Assembly (NCBI GenBank): GCA_030596265.1
Contig: JAUVKM010000067.1
Coordinates: 1 to 8,888, forward strand
Origin: Candidatus Cloacimonadota bacterium
Lineage (GTDB): Bacteria > Cloacimonadota > Cloacimonadia > Cloacimonadales > TCS61
Reading direction: 5' to 3'
DNA length: 8,888 nt
Shown: in pieces, positions 1-8,000 of the stretch
How the letters are laid out: each line of letters opens with the position of its first letter
Numbering within the stretch: position 1 is the first letter of the stretch
Translations under genes and position numbers: made by a program
Notes under the pieces: generated by a model
Databases searched by the model: none
Seen by the model: only the letters and a program-made list of their open reading frames with translations
What the model was told of the DNA's origin: nothing

Positions 1-1641
1 AAATCTCAAACCGGATTTTATATCTTCTGAAATATAGGATAGATCCATGCCCTGTCCAATAGATTCAACGATCATATCTGCTTCGAAGAATTTTTTCTGA
101 TTTTCATCAAATTTAGGATTGAATCTGCCCTCTTCATCAAATACAGAAATACACTTAACAACATGAAGACCTTTGATCTTTCCATTACTAATTTCAATTT
201 CTTTAGGCCCCCAACCTGGATCGATGATCGCCTTTTCTTCACGAGCTTCTACAACTTCTTCTCGATCTGCCGGCATAATATCTTCTGTTTCCAAGGAAGT
301 AGCAAGAACCTGTACTTTCCCATATTTCTGGTTTTGCAATCTTGCTAAAGTTCTGGTAATATCCATGGCAACATTACCGCCGCCAATAACCACAATCTTT
401 TCTGCTACATCGATTTCATTACCAAGAGTTACTTCACGCAAAAGATCAGTTGCAAAATACACTCTTTTGTTTTCTGCTCCCGGAATTCTGGTGCTTCTAC
501 CAATATGAAGTCCTGTTCCTGCAAATACAGCATCATAATCGGAATGCAATTGTTCCATAGAAATATCTTCGCCGACTTTTGTATCAAATTGAATTTCCAC
601 ACCAAGTGATTTGATATAATCATAATCCATATCAATTTGATCGTAAGGAAGGCGATATTCTGGAATACCATATCTTGCCATACCGCCAGTATCCGGTAGA
701 GATTCAAATATTTTAATTTTGTAACCCATAATCGCAAGATAATAAGCTGCGGAAATTCCGGCAGGACCTGCTCCGATTATTGCTACTGTTTTATTTAGAA
801 TTGGATCTGCAAGATGCTCTGATCCTAAAACTTCTTTATATTTTTCCGGTGGAATCTGATCTGCAATATATCTCTTTAACCATCTGATAGCAAGCGATTC
901 ACCATTATTATGCAAAGCACATGCTGTTTCACAATTGTGTGTGCAAATACGACCGCAAATTTCGGGAAGTGGATTTGTTTCATATAGAATTCTAAAAGCA
1001 TTTTCAATATTATCATCTCTGATAGCAGCAATGTAACCGGGGATATCCATGTGAGCCGGACAAGTAGCAATACAAAGTCCACACTCTAAACATCTCTCCG
1101 CTTCCTTCATGGCTTGCTCTTTATTATAACCTTTTACAATTTCAATAAATGATTTATCTCTTTTCTGGGGTTCAAGTTCAAACATATCTACTCTATCATA
1201 ATCGATCAGCTGGATATCTTCTGAACGTTTATAACCTTTTTCACTATCATCCCATTTCGTTTCGGCAGCTCCGGGAGTGAATCTATATTCTTCCGGTTCA
1301 TCGGCTATCCAGGTATATTCATTGGACATTGTAAGTGAACCTGTGGGACAAACATCAACACAAAGAGCACACCAGCAGCAACGACCATAATCGATCATGG
1401 GACGCAAACCGCTATTTCCATCTTTTGTCTCTTGTCCTTCAACCGGAACCAGGTCGATTGCAGCATTTTGGCAAATTTCTTCACAACTTCCGCAGCCAAT
1501 ACATTTTTCAAAATCGTTTTTATGAAATCCACGATAATTCTCTGCACCCGGTCTGTCATTTATTGGATCTATAATTGTCCAAGGCTTCTGAGCAGCTCTT
1601 TTCCAAACACTAAAAGGTGATAATATATCTCTTAATTTCAT
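1..1641 (-). CDS. NuoI/MbxN-type ferredoxin fused to GltD/NfnB-type FAD/NAD(P) oxidoreductase (3' end outside window)
   Basis: An open frame of 547 codons runs from ATG at 1641 to the left edge without a stop, so the C-terminus is missing. Residues about 1-110 form a NuoI-type ferredoxin domain with two 4Fe-4S motifs: C47-C50-C53-C57 and C88-C91-C94-C98-P (with an extra C89). After a linker, a GltD-type half begins: a CxxCxxCxxxCP cluster at C184-C187-C190-C194, the ICGR...C motif at 228-241, an FAD Rossmann motif (G290, G292, G295), GGM...YGIPEYRLP at 319-332, and a second nucleotide motif GGGNVAMD at 420-427. The ESIGQG near 526-531 is the usual lead-in to the missing C-terminal FAD segment. 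The start lies 4 bases past the nuoD-like stop, with a GAGAGG ribosome site inside that gene's end. Expected role: the cytoplasmic port of the complex, linking ferredoxin or NAD(P)H to the FeS chain. The arginine pair that usually binds the NADPH 2'-phosphate appears replaced (T448-S449). Family assignment is firm; electron direction and cofactor are inferred. Confidence 0.93.
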   Translation of the reverse strand, partial: MKLRDILSPFSVWKRAAQKPWTIIDPINDRPGAENYRGFHKNDFEKCIGCGSCEEICQNAAIDLVPVEGQETKDGNSGLRPMIDYGRCCWCALCVDVCPTGSLTMSNEYTWIADEPEEYRFTPGAAETKWDDSEKGYKRSEDIQLIDYDRVDMFELEPQKRDKSFIEIVKGYNKEQAMKEAERCLECGLCIATCPAHMDIPGYIAAIRDDNIENAFRILYETNPLPEICGRICTHNCETACALHNNGESLAIRWLKRYIADQIPPEKYKEVLGSEHLADPILNKTVAIIGAGPAGISAAYYLAIMGYKIKIFESLPDTGGMARYGIPEYRLPYDQIDMDYDYIKSLGVEIQFDTKVGEDISMEQLHSDYDAVFAGTGLHIGRSTRIPGAENKRVYFATDLLREVTLGNEIDVAEKIVVIGGGNVAMDITRTLARLQNQKYGKVQVLATSLETEDIMPADREEVVEAREEKAIIDPGWGPKEIEISNGKIKGLHVVKCISVFDEEGRFNPKFDENQKKFFEADMIVESIGQGMDLSYISEDIKSGLRF

Positions 1642-1645
1642 TATT

Positions 1646-2845
1646 CTACCTCTCTATTTCCGGTGGGCAAGTTTGAAGTGATACCATAAGAGCAGCAATA
1701 TCCGAAATGCTGATATTAACGATCAGTTTTTCTAAAAGTGATATTGCATGAGTATAACTTGCTCCTCTTAAGAAAACTCGCCTGGGATATTCCGAGCCAT
1801 CGGAAACCATATAAAATCCATGCTCTCCACGAGTTGATTCTGCTTTAATATAAGTTTGTCCAGCTGGAATTTTCCAGTGTAAGACATTAGGTAGTTTTGT
1901 TTGTATTTCACCTTTATCCGGTATTCTATCAAGAATTTGAGAAATAAGATCCAAACTTTGATGCATTTCCTGATATCTTAATTCTGCTCTGGCGTAAGCA
2001 TCACCAACTGTAGAAGTTATCATCTTAATATCTAATTCTGCATATTTAACATAAGGATTATTAATTCTAATATCATATTCTTTTCCGCTGGCACGAGCAT
2101 TCGGACCAACAACTCCATATTCATCCACCATTTCCGGTGTGATAATTCCTAATCCAATTAATCTTGATTTAACTATTGCATTATTAAAAAAACTTTTTTC
2201 AATATCAAAAAGCAGGTTTCTTGTTCTAATGATCAGATCGTTTGCTTTCTCTTTAAATCCTTCCGGGAGGTCTTTTCTAACTCCGCCAGGAATCATATAC
2301 ATATGATAAACGCGACCACCGGTCATTTCTTCAAAAAGGTCTAACCAGAAATCACGCATTCCAATTGTCCATTGTCCAATTGCTCCCATTCCAAGAGAAT
2401 TAGCCTGACCTCCAATCCACATTAAAAAGCTGCCTAATCGTGACATTTCAAGGTTGAGAGTTCTAAGCCACTCAGCTTTTTCAGGAATAACTATTCCCGC
2501 CAGATCTTCCATTGCTGCAGAAACACAATATTCATTTGTGTCTGGTTCAGGAACACACATCCGGCAGACAATTGGGAAACATTGGATATATTTACGTCTT
2601 TCCATCAATTTTTCAAAACCCCTATGTAAATAACCAACATGAGTTTTAGAATTAACTACTTCATCACCATTAATAATTACTTCCAAAGACATATTGCCTG
2701 TTACTCCAGGATGTTGAGGTCCTTGCCAGATTTTAGTAAATTTATGTGATTCAAGAGCGATAACCGGTTTGCCGTTTTCCAGTTCAGGATATTTTGATCT
2801 ATCGGCTATATAATCTTTATATTTACTTTTAGATATATTAGTCAT
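1646..2845 (-). CDS. nuoD: NuoD / group 4 hydrogenase large-subunit homologue (MbxL-like) with altered active-site cysteines
   Basis: This 399-residue protein is the 49-kDa/large-subunit fold of complex I and group 4 hydrogenases. Family landmarks are GPQHPG (42-47), HRGFEK (74-79), VGPNARASG (246-254), STRGEHGFYMVSDGS (337-351) and a C-terminus ending in ER after Pro-Pro-Glu. In a hydrogenase, two CxxC motifs bind the Ni-Fe centre. Here the first is present as C94-R-M-C97, but the second reads C393-P-P-E396, so the last cysteine is Glu. The hydrogenase Arg two residues before the first Cys is Ile92, and the His after the motif is absent. In true NuoD all four cysteines are gone, so this is an intermediate state, as in MBX/MBS or Ehr-type complexes. 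The ATG at 2845 follows AAGGAGG, and the gene overlaps the nuoC-like gene by 8 bases. The symbol marks homology only: quinone or H2 chemistry is not implied. The substrate is unknown. Confidence 0.93.
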   Translation of the reverse strand: MTNISKSKYKDYIADRSKYPELENGKPVIALESHKFTKIWQGPQHPGVTGNMSLEVIINGDEVVNSKTHVGYLHRGFEKLMERRKYIQCFPIVCRMCVPEPDTNEYCVSAAMEDLAGIVIPEKAEWLRTLNLEMSRLGSFLMWIGGQANSLGMGAIGQWTIGMRDFWLDLFEEMTGGRVYHMYMIPGGVRKDLPEGFKEKANDLIIRTRNLLFDIEKSFFNNAIVKSRLIGLGIITPEMVDEYGVVGPNARASGKEYDIRINNPYVKYAELDIKMITSTVGDAYARAELRYQEMHQSLDLISQILDRIPDKGEIQTKLPNVLHWKIPAGQTYIKAESTRGEHGFYMVSDGSEYPRRVFLRGASYTHAISLLEKLIVNISISDIAALMVSLQTCPPEIER

Positions 2846-3398
2846 TATCCCTCCTTATTTTAGGAGAATCTGCATAGTCTTTATACATTTTTTCTTTCAT
2901 ATATTTGGCAGGATCGGTCTTTGTTCTTCCAGGTCGCTGATAATAAGTTTTTGTTGAATATTCTAGTGTATTAAAATCTCGTCTCATTGGTGGAATTTCT
3001 TCCCATCCTTCTAAAACAAATGATTCCTCAACTCGTGGAGATTCCGGGAAATTTATTCCATACATTTCATGCAATTCACGTTGGTATTGCCAAGCATGAG
3101 CCCAAAGTTTATGGATAGAAGTCATCTCTGCTTTTTCTCTATCAATAAAAACTTTAATGCCAAGATTAATTTTGGTATTATAGTTATTCAGCATATAGAT
3201 TAATTGGAATTTGTTATCTTCAATATAATCTACCGCTTGCAAAAAAGCCAAATGAGTAAATCCTTCATTATCTTTTAAATAAGAAAGAATTAATTCAAGC
3301 TGCTCTTCTCTTACTGTGAAGAAATAGAGATCATCTCTCTGCTTTGTAAATTTTTCAAGATCGATCATTTGCTTAATTTTATTTATTAATTGTTCCAT
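2838..3398 (-). CDS. nuoC: NuoC (30-kDa) / MbxK-like subunit
   Basis: A 186-residue protein of the complex I 30-kDa family. It is a cofactor-free structural subunit that packs against the NuoD-like protein in the cytoplasmic arm. The family signature is clear: WAHAWQYQRELHEMYGI at 99-115, then W132 and the PPMRRDF segment at 136-142. The C-terminal tail (about 150-186) is strongly charged. I place the start at ATG 3398 (MEQLINK). The frame is open 12 codons further up to 3434, but that would overlap the end of the nuoB-like gene by 28 bases, while an AGGAGA site sits 4 bases before 3398. The end overlaps the nuoD-like start by 8 bases, consistent with translational coupling. NuoC and NuoD are separate genes here, unlike the fused NuoCD of Escherichia coli. 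Confidence 0.94.
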   Translation of the reverse strand: MEQLINKIKQMIDLEKFTKQRDDLYFFTVREEQLELILSYLKDNEGFTHLAFLQAVDYIEDNKFQLIYMLNNYNTKINLGIKVFIDREKAEMTSIHKLWAHAWQYQRELHEMYGINFPESPRVEESFVLEGWEEIPPMRRDFNTLEYSTKTYYQRPGRTKTDPAKYMKEKMYKDYADSPKIRRDND

Positions 3399-3402
3399 TA
3401 TT

Positions 3403-3408
3403 TCTCCT
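3403..3408 (-). promoter_or_regulatory. Ribosome binding site deciding the nuoC-like start
   Basis: AGGAGA on the minus strand, 4 bases before ATG 3398. It overlaps the TAG stop of the upstream nuoB-like gene (3409-3407). It favours the shorter nuoC product over the in-frame start at 3434. Confidence 0.85.
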
Positions 3409-4048
3409 ACCAGTTGTAATCCGGCATGTTCCAATCTTTAATAATTTGCTTTTGGTTTTTCTTATACCAATCAAAATTCTCTGCATATTTATTCATTCCT
3501 TCACATTCACCGGCTTGAATTTTTTCTTTTAATCTATTGAATCCGGCAATCAAAGCTTCCGGACGCGGCATACAACCTGCAATATAAACATCTACAGGAA
3601 TATAATAATCTAATCTATTAATAGTATTATAGCTATCATAATACATACCGCCATTTATAGTACAACTTCCCAAAGCTATCACGAATTTTGGTCCCTGCAT
3701 TTGCTCATAACTTCGCACGATCCTTTTAATTGTTTTTATTGATGCATAACCACCGATAACAAAAACAGATGATTGCCGGGGGGTTGGCCTGGGAGCAATT
3801 CCAAAACGAGACATATCAAAGCGGGATGTCATGAGTGGTCTTAGCTCCATTGCGCCACAGCCGGTTCCATAACCAATTATCCAAAGTGATCGTGCTCTTG
3901 CCCAATTCAGAAAATTCTCAAGATATTTATTTAATGGAGCTACCGTAGTAGGACGTGCATCTGAAAACAGAATACGCTCTTTCTCAGGTAATCCATCATT
4001 AGCTAATTTCATCTGCTTTTCAATTTCTTTTATATCTTTCTTATCCAC
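3407..4048 (-). CDS. nuoB: NuoB / MbxJ-like FeS subunit with a modified N2 cysteine motif
   Basis: A 213-residue homologue of NuoB (PSST), the subunit that carries the terminal 4Fe-4S cluster N2 beside the NuoD-like active site. The match is strong along the fold: YGTGCGAMEL (60-69), SRFDMSRFG (75-83), PRQSSVFVIGG (90-100), LGSCTINGGMY (126-136) and PVDVYIAGCMPRPEA (151-165). Canonical NuoB ligands are a tandem Cys-Cys plus two later cysteines. Here the tandem is C64-G65, while C129 and C159 are kept; the only other cysteine is C182, near the C-terminus. The cluster must therefore have a non-standard fourth ligand, or be altered. The first codon is GTG at 4048, with AAGGAG five bases upstream. 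The preceding 115 bp are the only sizeable gap in the operon, so this gene opens the peripheral-arm block B-C-D-I. Family certain; redox behaviour inferred. Confidence 0.94.
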   Translation of the reverse strand: MDKKDIKEIEKQMKLANDGLPEKERILFSDARPTTVAPLNKYLENFLNWARARSLWIIGYGTGCGAMELRPLMTSRFDMSRFGIAPRPTPRQSSVFVIGGYASIKTIKRIVRSYEQMQGPKFVIALGSCTINGGMYYDSYNTINRLDYYIPVDVYIAGCMPRPEALIAGFNRLKEKIQAGECEGMNKYAENFDWYKKNQKQIIKDWNMPDYNW

Positions 4049-4053
4049 AATAT

Positions 4054-4059
4054 CTCCTT
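4054..4059 (-). promoter_or_regulatory. Ribosome binding site supporting the GTG start of the nuoB-like gene
   Basis: AAGGAG on the minus strand, five bases before the GTG at 4048-4046. It supports a non-ATG start. No competing start with a comparable site is seen nearby. Confidence 0.85.
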
Positions 4060-4070
4060 AAAAATATTTT

Positions 4071-4152
4071 AGCAACGAACAAAGCTAACAAGTCGAACAA
4101 AAGACAAAAAAATATTAATTTTCTGTTCGTTTAGTTCGTGTTGTTTGTTGCT
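4071..4152. repeat. Imperfect 30-base inverted repeat in the nuoH-nuoB intergenic gap
   Basis: The arm at 4071-4100 (begins AGCAACGAACAA) is mirrored by the arm at 4123-4152 (reverse complement begins AGCAACAAACAA). By hand alignment 22 of 30 positions match without gaps. The strongest parts are the outer 12 (11 match) and an inner CGAACA/TGTTCG. The 22-base loop is AT-rich. Transcribed from the minus strand it could form a long, interrupted stem just before the nuoB-like ribosome site. It separates the membrane-subunit genes from the peripheral-arm genes, so it could set relative expression by stabilising or partly terminating the transcript; it could equally be a short dispersed repeat. A weak promoter-like pair (TTGTTA, 17 bases, AATATT) overlaps it, but the AT-rich background makes that unconvincing. 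Confidence 0.6.
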
Positions 4153-4163
4153 CATCCTTTCCT

Positions 4164-5075
4164 CTAAAAATATGCAATAAAAATTATAGATGCAATTCCA
4201 ATTAACGTAGGCCACTTCAAGAAAAACCGCATCGATTGTTCCGGTCTGAATCTTGGGAAAGATGCTCCCACAAAAACCGAGAACATATAAATTAAAAATG
4301 TTTTAACTATCATTATTGGAAGGTTTGTAGCTCCGCCGAAAAATAGATTCATAAAAAGAACCAGCTTGGCTGCTGTAAACAAACCTCTGTTAGTTTGCAA
4401 AGTAGCCAGAAAACTACTATTCATTTCTATTGGCGGTCCAATTGGTATTTCTTGTGGAGCAAGCACAATACTGAATGGTGAATGCATATTCATGCCCAAT
4501 AAAGAGATCATCGCCGCAATTACCGCCAACGGATTTGTAAACAATGTCCAATTTAGAATACCTCCCTGTTGAGCTGCCACGATAGTTGTTATATTCAATG
4601 TGTTATATTGAATTGCTATCGCAATAACAGCAAGAGAAAATGGTACTTCAAAAGTTGTCATTTGAGACAAACCTCTCGCTATCCCGATCGGGGAATAAGG
4701 ATGACCACCTTCTCCGGCACCGAGAGCCATTCCCAATTGACCGAAGAAAATAAAATACATTACCAAAAGCAGATCACCTGCCACAGAAAAATTAGAAAAC
4801 ACAACCGAGCCAAATATCACCGGAATAAAAAGATACGTTCCAAGTCCGCCTGCCATACGAAATACAGGACCAAGAAAAAACATAATCCCGTGCGAAATTG
4901 AAACTCGTTTTCCATGATTTTTTATAATATCAAGAAATGGCTGCCAAACAGGTGGACCATATCTTCCATGAACTCTGGCATATATCTTTCTTACAATTCC
5001 AGCCAGTGTAAGACCATAAATCGTGGCAACTAAAACCGAGATAACCGCATAAAGAATCTTTATCCAAATATTCAT
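4164..5075 (-). CDS. nuoH: NuoH / MbxM-like membrane anchor subunit
   Basis: A 303-residue, very hydrophobic protein of the NuoH (ND1)/HycD family, with about eight predicted membrane helices. It anchors the cytoplasmic arm and links redox events at NuoB/NuoD to ion movement. Signature segments are RVHGRYGPPVWQPFLDIIK (34-52, the family GP...LQ...D.iK loop), GLSQMTTFEVPFSL (135-148, with E143), the loop from PFSIVLAPQEI to PIEMNSS (200-221, acidic E209 and E217), and FRPEQSMRFFLKWP (276-289). The loop at 200-221 lacks the complex I form (PFDLPEAE...), as in hydrogenase-type relatives. ATG 5075 is two bases past the stop of the fused antiporter gene; GGGAG lies upstream, inside that gene's end. 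A 115-bp gap follows before the nuoB-like gene. Confidence 0.94.
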   Translation of the reverse strand: MNIWIKILYAVISVLVATIYGLTLAGIVRKIYARVHGRYGPPVWQPFLDIIKNHGKRVSISHGIMFFLGPVFRMAGGLGTYLFIPVIFGSVVFSNFSVAGDLLLVMYFIFFGQLGMALGAGEGGHPYSPIGIARGLSQMTTFEVPFSLAVIAIAIQYNTLNITTIVAAQQGGILNWTLFTNPLAVIAAMISLLGMNMHSPFSIVLAPQEIPIGPPIEMNSSFLATLQTNRGLFTAAKLVLFMNLFFGGATNLPIMIVKTFLIYMFSVFVGASFPRFRPEQSMRFFLKWPTLIGIASIIFIAYF

Positions 5076-5077
5076 AT

Positions 5078-8000
5078 TTATACTCCCAAAATGAAATAAA
5101 TTACTACAATATACATAATGATATGTAGAATATATGTTTGCCCGTTTCCGGTATATAATTGTCGTAAAGAATCTGCCAAACTATGTGACCACTCAGATGC
5201 ATCATGCCAGAAATTCCAGGTTCTTGGTTTTCCCCATCCACCGAGAGCTTTTCTATAATGCGCATACATATTATGGGCAACATGAGTAGTTTGAGGTGAT
5301 TCCGGTCTTTCCGCTGCGTAAACTATATTAAATTGTTTCACCTTTTGCACTCTTCCGTTAAACAACATTAAGAATATCAGTGGAACTACAAAAACCCCCA
5401 TTGTGACCATCATTATCATGTTCCCATTCCAATATCCTAAACTACTTGAAATAGTATATCCATCAATAATAATTGAGGAATCAAAATAACGCATGGCAAC
5501 TGAATTTAGAGGTTGGATGATCAGGTTTGGGAACATTGAAATAGCCATAATTCCCATAATAAAGATATATTGAGGAATGATGAACCAAAGCGGAGCTTCC
5601 TTAACTTCCTGATGTTCATATTTGAGCTGTCCTAAGAATATTGTGTGGATCAATCTGTATAGATAGAGAAAACTTACGCCACTTGCGAAGAACAGAACTC
5701 CGGCTTGCAAATACCAGCCCTTTGTGATGAAAGAAGAATAGATGAGCCATTTTGCTCCAAAACCGGATAATGGCGGCACTCCTGAAACAGCAATTATCAT
5801 AATTAAAACGCTGATGAAAGATAATGGCATTTTTTTGATCAATCCACCCATCTCATACATTGTTCTCGTATGAGTTCGATAATAAACTCCTGCAACGGCA
5901 ATAAATAGGGCAGATTTGAACATCATATGATTGAAAGAGAGATACAATGCAGAAAGCCAGCCAAGATGGCTTAAAATTGCAATTGAAGCAACAATGTAAC
6001 CAACCTGACTCATGCTGGAATAAGCTAATAATCTTTTTGCATCTTCCTGGAATGAAGCCAAGAATGCACCCACGATTGCTGTTAACACGCCAATCCAGCC
6101 AATCCAATAAAATACATCGAAAGTTGGAGTATGTTTGATATATGAAATTCCGATCATTAATAATCCAAAGACACCGGCTTTTAATAAGATCGCTGAAATG
6201 AATGGAGACACATCAGATTCTGCTTCAGCATGAGCTTCCGGTAACCAGATATGAACTCCGAGTGAACCGGATTTTATCATAAATCCGATTGCTAACAAAA
6301 CTATAGAGATTATTGGAAGATGAACATTTGCAATCGATAATATCAACGCAGAATTAGAAACTAAAACAGGTGCAAAACTAAATCCTACCATCAATAAATA
6401 TGCTCCGGCAGTAGAGAAGATCAAATACATCAAAGAAGCCTTCTGAGCTTTTTTACCTCTTAGAATTAGAAGGAATGAAGAAATTGTCATAAATTCCCAA
6501 CTCAGGAAAAATTCTAAATATGTAGTTGCAATAAGTAAATTTCCAAAAGAGAAGATCATCATCAAAAGAAGACCGTAAAATCCTTCACTTTTGCCTTTTC
6601 TATTTAGTGTACTAATTATATTTATTGCGCTTCCAATTATGAAAATAATTCCGAAGAAAAGTTGGATATTACTTTCAAGCGGATAGATGAAATATCCATA
6701 GATCAGCACTGCTGCCAGCGAAAAAATACCCTTGATCTTGGAAGGGAGAAAGTCTATCACATTAATAATTAAAACAGCAAGTATGGGCAGAGCATGAAGC
6801 CAATTGAATCCGTAGAAAAACTTCATGATCATTACTGAGATCAAAATTGTGATTCCTGCAAAAATTGTTGTAGGAAGCATTTTGCTGAATTCTAAAGAAA
6901 CTTTTTTATTCTCTGTTTCTTCAGTATTTTTTATAGAAAGTGTAAACCATCTGAAAAGGAAGATCACTTCAAAAAGAGAGCCTAACAAGATAGCACCTAC
7001 AACAAAGAACATCCTTCCGTGAACAAGGATCTTAATAAATTCCCATTTTGCCCAGAATCCCGCAAAAGGCGGAAATCCTGATAGAGCAAATAATAAAACT
7101 CCGAATAAGACCAACAATGGTTTATTATTTTTTAAAACATTCCAGTCTTTTAGATTTTCTTTTTTCACAATTCCGGCTATCCAGAAAAGTCCAGCTTTGG
7201 CAATAAGGTGATTTATGAAAAATCCACCCACGATCAAATAGATTAATGAATTTGGTGAATGCATCGTAAAAATGAGGCTTGCCACTAATAACCCCATTTG
7301 ACCAATGGAAGAATAGCCCAACAATCGTTTTGCATTCTTCTGTTTTAATCCCATTAAATTTGAGAAAAAGAAAGTTATAACTCCAGCAATTCCAAATACA
7401 TTAAGAAAATTCTGCGGAAGCAAGGGTATAATTTTGTAAAATACAAAAAATATAGCTGCTGAATTAACAACAGCAATAACAGAAACTATTCCGGAATCGA
7501 CAGCTTCATACACATCTAACGCCCAGCCATTTGCAGGAAACGGTTTTAGCTCGATAAAAACTGCGATTGCCAGAAGAAATACTGAGATCAAACCCAAATT
7601 ACTAAAATCACTTAAATGGATAAATTCCAGATTAAGATTCCCTGTAAAGTAATAAACAAATGTTACGCCAAGTAAAAAGAATGTAGATGCAATTCCACCG
7701 GCGATCATATATTTGAATCCGGCAGAAAGAGATTTTCTGGTCTCGGTTAATGTTATGAGAGCAAATGTAGAAATTGATACGATTTCTAAGAACACGAACA
7801 TATTAAAAAGGTCACGCGTTATCACTAAACCGTTCACTCCCATTATCATGATTAAATAAAGGATTAAGCCGGAAATGTGTGTTTCTTTGAATTTTTTAAA
7901 TAGATAAACTGCTGATAACAAAGCTGCAAGATTTGCAAATAATAACACAAATGATTCCTGCATTCCGAGTTGTAAATTTATTGATAATGGAGCACTGAAC

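Noticed and set aside
163..508. Plus-strand reading frames opposite the flavoprotein domain
   Set aside because: Antisense to a continuous, motif-rich coding frame; the cysteine- and serine-rich products look random.
429..737. 102-residue minus-strand reading frame
   Set aside because: It lies in another frame inside the GltD-like domain, whose own frame is open without interruption and carries FAD and nucleotide motifs. The predicted product shows no domain.
876..1082. 68-residue minus-strand reading frame
   Set aside because: A shadow of the FeS region of the same large gene; the true frame there encodes the cysteine clusters.
1646..2845. Call as catalytic [NiFe] hydrogenase large subunit
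   Set aside because: The fourth metal-binding cysteine is Glu and the flanking Arg and His of the first motif are absent, so H2 chemistry is not supported.
3399..3434. Longer start for the nuoC-like gene at 3434
   Set aside because: It would overlap the nuoB-like gene by 28 bases, whereas a good AGGAGA site precedes the ATG at 3398 and the added residues match nothing in the family.
4061..4152. Rho-independent terminator in the nuoH-nuoB gap
   Set aside because: The stem is AT-rich and interrupted, and is followed by mixed A/T (TAAAATATTTTTAAGG) instead of a clean T run; a conventional ribosome site and gene follow at once.
4366..4901. Plus-strand reading frames opposite the nuoH-like gene
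   Set aside because: They are antisense shadows of a well-conserved membrane protein and have no family features of their own.
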